Made by a program: the position numbers and the translations under genes. Positions 33,100 through 34,088 of a stretch of 34,088 nt of DNA are shown here, piece by piece (within the stretch, counting starts at the first letter, position 1; each line of letters opens with the position of its first letter). Origin of the DNA: RDXT01 sp033765305 (GTDB lineage Bacteria; Bacteroidota; Bacteroidia; J057). The notes beneath the pieces are model-generated. The model saw only the letters and a program-made list of their open reading frames with translations. It searched no databases and had not been told where the DNA came from. The DNA is taken from assembly GCA_033765305.1 (NCBI GenBank), contig JANRID010000047.1:1-34088 (forward strand), in the 5' to 3' direction.

Positions 33100-33963
33100 A
33101 TGAGGGTATTGCTTGTATATATGTTTGCGTCGTTGCTGCTCTCTGATACCTGCAATTTTCGGCGGGATGATGAAGATACTGCTGCTTTAGAGTCAGATTG
33201 TGTTGTATATGATGCAGGATCTCAGACGTATAATGTGAAAGTAGTCTTTAATCTGGTGCTGCCGGATGCTGAATCTTCCAAGTGGGATACTATTATCCAC
33301 GAGGAGATGAATATATTGAATTGTTATTTCAATCGGATTGATACCGATGCTGAAATCAAAGGTATTCATTTTTCACTGGATGAAGTCAGGCGTAAATCGA
33401 CAGGAACAGAATTTGAGTTTTTTGGAGAAGAAAGACTTTCTTCAAAGTTCAAACTCAACGAGGTTAAAAGTAATTTATCGGGAATCGAGGCGAAAGATCC
33501 GAATAAATATATCAATATTTGGATCTGTGTGATGAATGGAGATTATAACGGATTTGCTTTTTTACCGGAGCAGCTTCAGCGAAACGGGGGATGTGTAAAA
33601 GACGAATTGGATGGAATTGTGATAGACTTCAAGTCTTTTGGAACTAACTCGGCTGGTAAATACCGTAAGACCATCGTGCATGAGATGGGGCATTACTTTG
33701 GATTAAAGCACCCAACAGAGGATGCTTACGAACAGCAGGATATACAAAGCAGAATTTGTGAAATGAGTATAACAAAGGGAGATGGTATAGATGACACAAG
33801 AGATTACACAAAGGCTGAATGGGATGAATTAGTTAATAGACTGAAAAATATTACCGATTATTCATATAAATGCAATCCAGAGGAGCGTAATCATATGATT
33901 CAAGGCACTCCAACTCATTGCCAGAAAGAGTTTACTGAAATGCAAGTCGAGACCGTTCACTAA
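33100..33963 (+). CDS. M43 (pappalysin-like) zinc metalloprotease, exported
   Basis: The 287-residue protein opens with a short hydrophobic leader (MRVLLVYMFASLLLS) followed by Cys18; a relaxed lipobox (SDTC) makes it a possible lipoprotein. The metzincin zinc motif is complete: HEMGHYFGLKH, with H194, E195, H198, G201 and H204. The downstream NHM...GTPTHCQKEFTEMQ segment matches the Met-turn and C-terminal helix pattern of pappalysin-type M43 proteases. Cys166, Cys220, Cys259 and Cys275 (approximate) may form the family's disulfides. This is the most AT-rich gene in the window. The stop codon is TAA at 33961-33963 and an insertion-sequence end begins there, so the last residues may be clipped or repositioned by insertion. 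Confidence 0.85.
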   Translation: MRVLLVYMFASLLLSDTCNFRRDDEDTAALESDCVVYDAGSQTYNVKVVFNLVLPDAESSKWDTIIHEEMNILNCYFNRIDTDAEIKGIHFSLDEVRRKSTGTEFEFFGEERLSSKFKLNEVKSNLSGIEAKDPNKYINIWICVMNGDYNGFAFLPEQLQRNGGCVKDELDGIVIDFKSFGTNSAGKYRKTIVHEMGHYFGLKHPTEDAYEQQDIQSRICEMSITKGDGIDDTRDYTKAEWDELVNRLKNITDYSYKCNPEERNHMIQGTPTHCQKEFTEMQVETVH

Positions 33964-34088
33964 ACTGTGTCAGGAAAAAAGTTCATATCTTTTAACCTTG
34001 ACACAAGTATATGGAAAAGACGGAGAAATTTGATTTTGCAACATTCGAGTCAGAAGCGCTGGAAAAGCTTCGTATGGGCAAGCCCCTT
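33964..34088 (+). mobile_element. Left end of an IS256-family-like insertion sequence (cut by window edge)
   Basis: The sequence aactgtgtcagg just after the metalloprotease stop resembles the terminal repeats of IS256-family elements, many of which carry a tgtgtc core. A short AT-rich leader and then an open transposase-like frame follow. Only about 125 bp lie in the window, so the right end and the target duplication cannot be seen. Confidence 0.55.
34011..34088 (+). CDS. N-terminus of a Mutator/IS256-family-like transposase (partial)
   Basis: The frame from 34011 (ATG) to the window end is open and encodes 26 residues containing FDFATFESEALEKLRMGKPL. The pattern (aromatic start, EAL..L..GKPL) matches the beginning of IS256-type transposases, in which a GKDGV/TPLIK segment normally follows. 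The remainder lies outside the window, so the DDE catalytic core cannot be checked. Confidence 0.55.
   Translation, partial: MEKTEKFDFATFESEALEKLRMGKPL

Overview
The window looks like GC-rich chromosomal DNA from a member of the Bacteroidota, probably near the Saprospiria. Four things suggest this: several gene starts are preceded by the Bacteroidota-type promoter (TTG, about 20 nt, TAnnTTTG) rather than by strong Shine-Dalgarno sites; a YARHG-domain membrane protein and a PD40 beta-propeller protein are present; two proteins carry a PPxQLRxS...QR leader of the kind I associate with contractile-injection-system proteins in this phylum; and several families are typical of the phylum. The taxon is an inference from content only.

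Left arm (1-7160): three same-orientation copies of a mosaic, G-run-rich repeat (A 271-463, B 3725-4158, C 6681-7115) separate two defence-like modules. Between A and B lies a STAND/NB-ARC-type NTPase with ten near-identical 34-residue TPR units. Between B and C lies a two-gene operon on the minus strand: an ABC/OLD-type ATPase followed by an HNH-like nuclease, resembling Septu (PtuA/PtuB). Copy A runs into the end of a truncated DEDD exonuclease gene at the window start. The layout suggests repeat-bounded cassettes.

Centre-left (7161-13684): a 1009-residue three-domain fusion (APH-type kinase, M23 peptidase, class III aminotransferase) is divergent from an Rpn-family PD-(D/E)XK protein whose tail is 13 tandem heptads. 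Then come a conserved protein with cryptic kinase-like motifs and an exported PD40 propeller.

Centre (13823-22296): a 2251-residue protein and a 292-residue glycine-rich protein share the same N-terminal leader at the same residue positions (35-43), so they are probably targeted or processed together. A MntA-HepT (MNT-HEPN) toxin-antitoxin pair follows.

Centre-right (22466-28118): a lipid-catabolism operon encodes acyl-CoA dehydrogenase-SCP2, a hotdog thioesterase, SCP2-alpha-methylacyl-CoA racemase, a TetR regulator and a second acyl-CoA dehydrogenase-SCP2. Three of the five proteins carry a fused SCP2-like lipid-binding domain. This suggests methyl-branched or sterol-side-chain acyl-CoA degradation with substrate held on a built-in carrier.

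Right arm (28129-34088): an uncharacterised 463-residue helical protein on the minus strand, a degenerate tyrosine recombinase, a more AT-rich group (small membrane protein, SH3-YARHG membrane protein, M43-type metalloprotease), and the left end of what looks like an IS256-family element. The element abuts the metalloprotease stop codon and is cut by the window edge.
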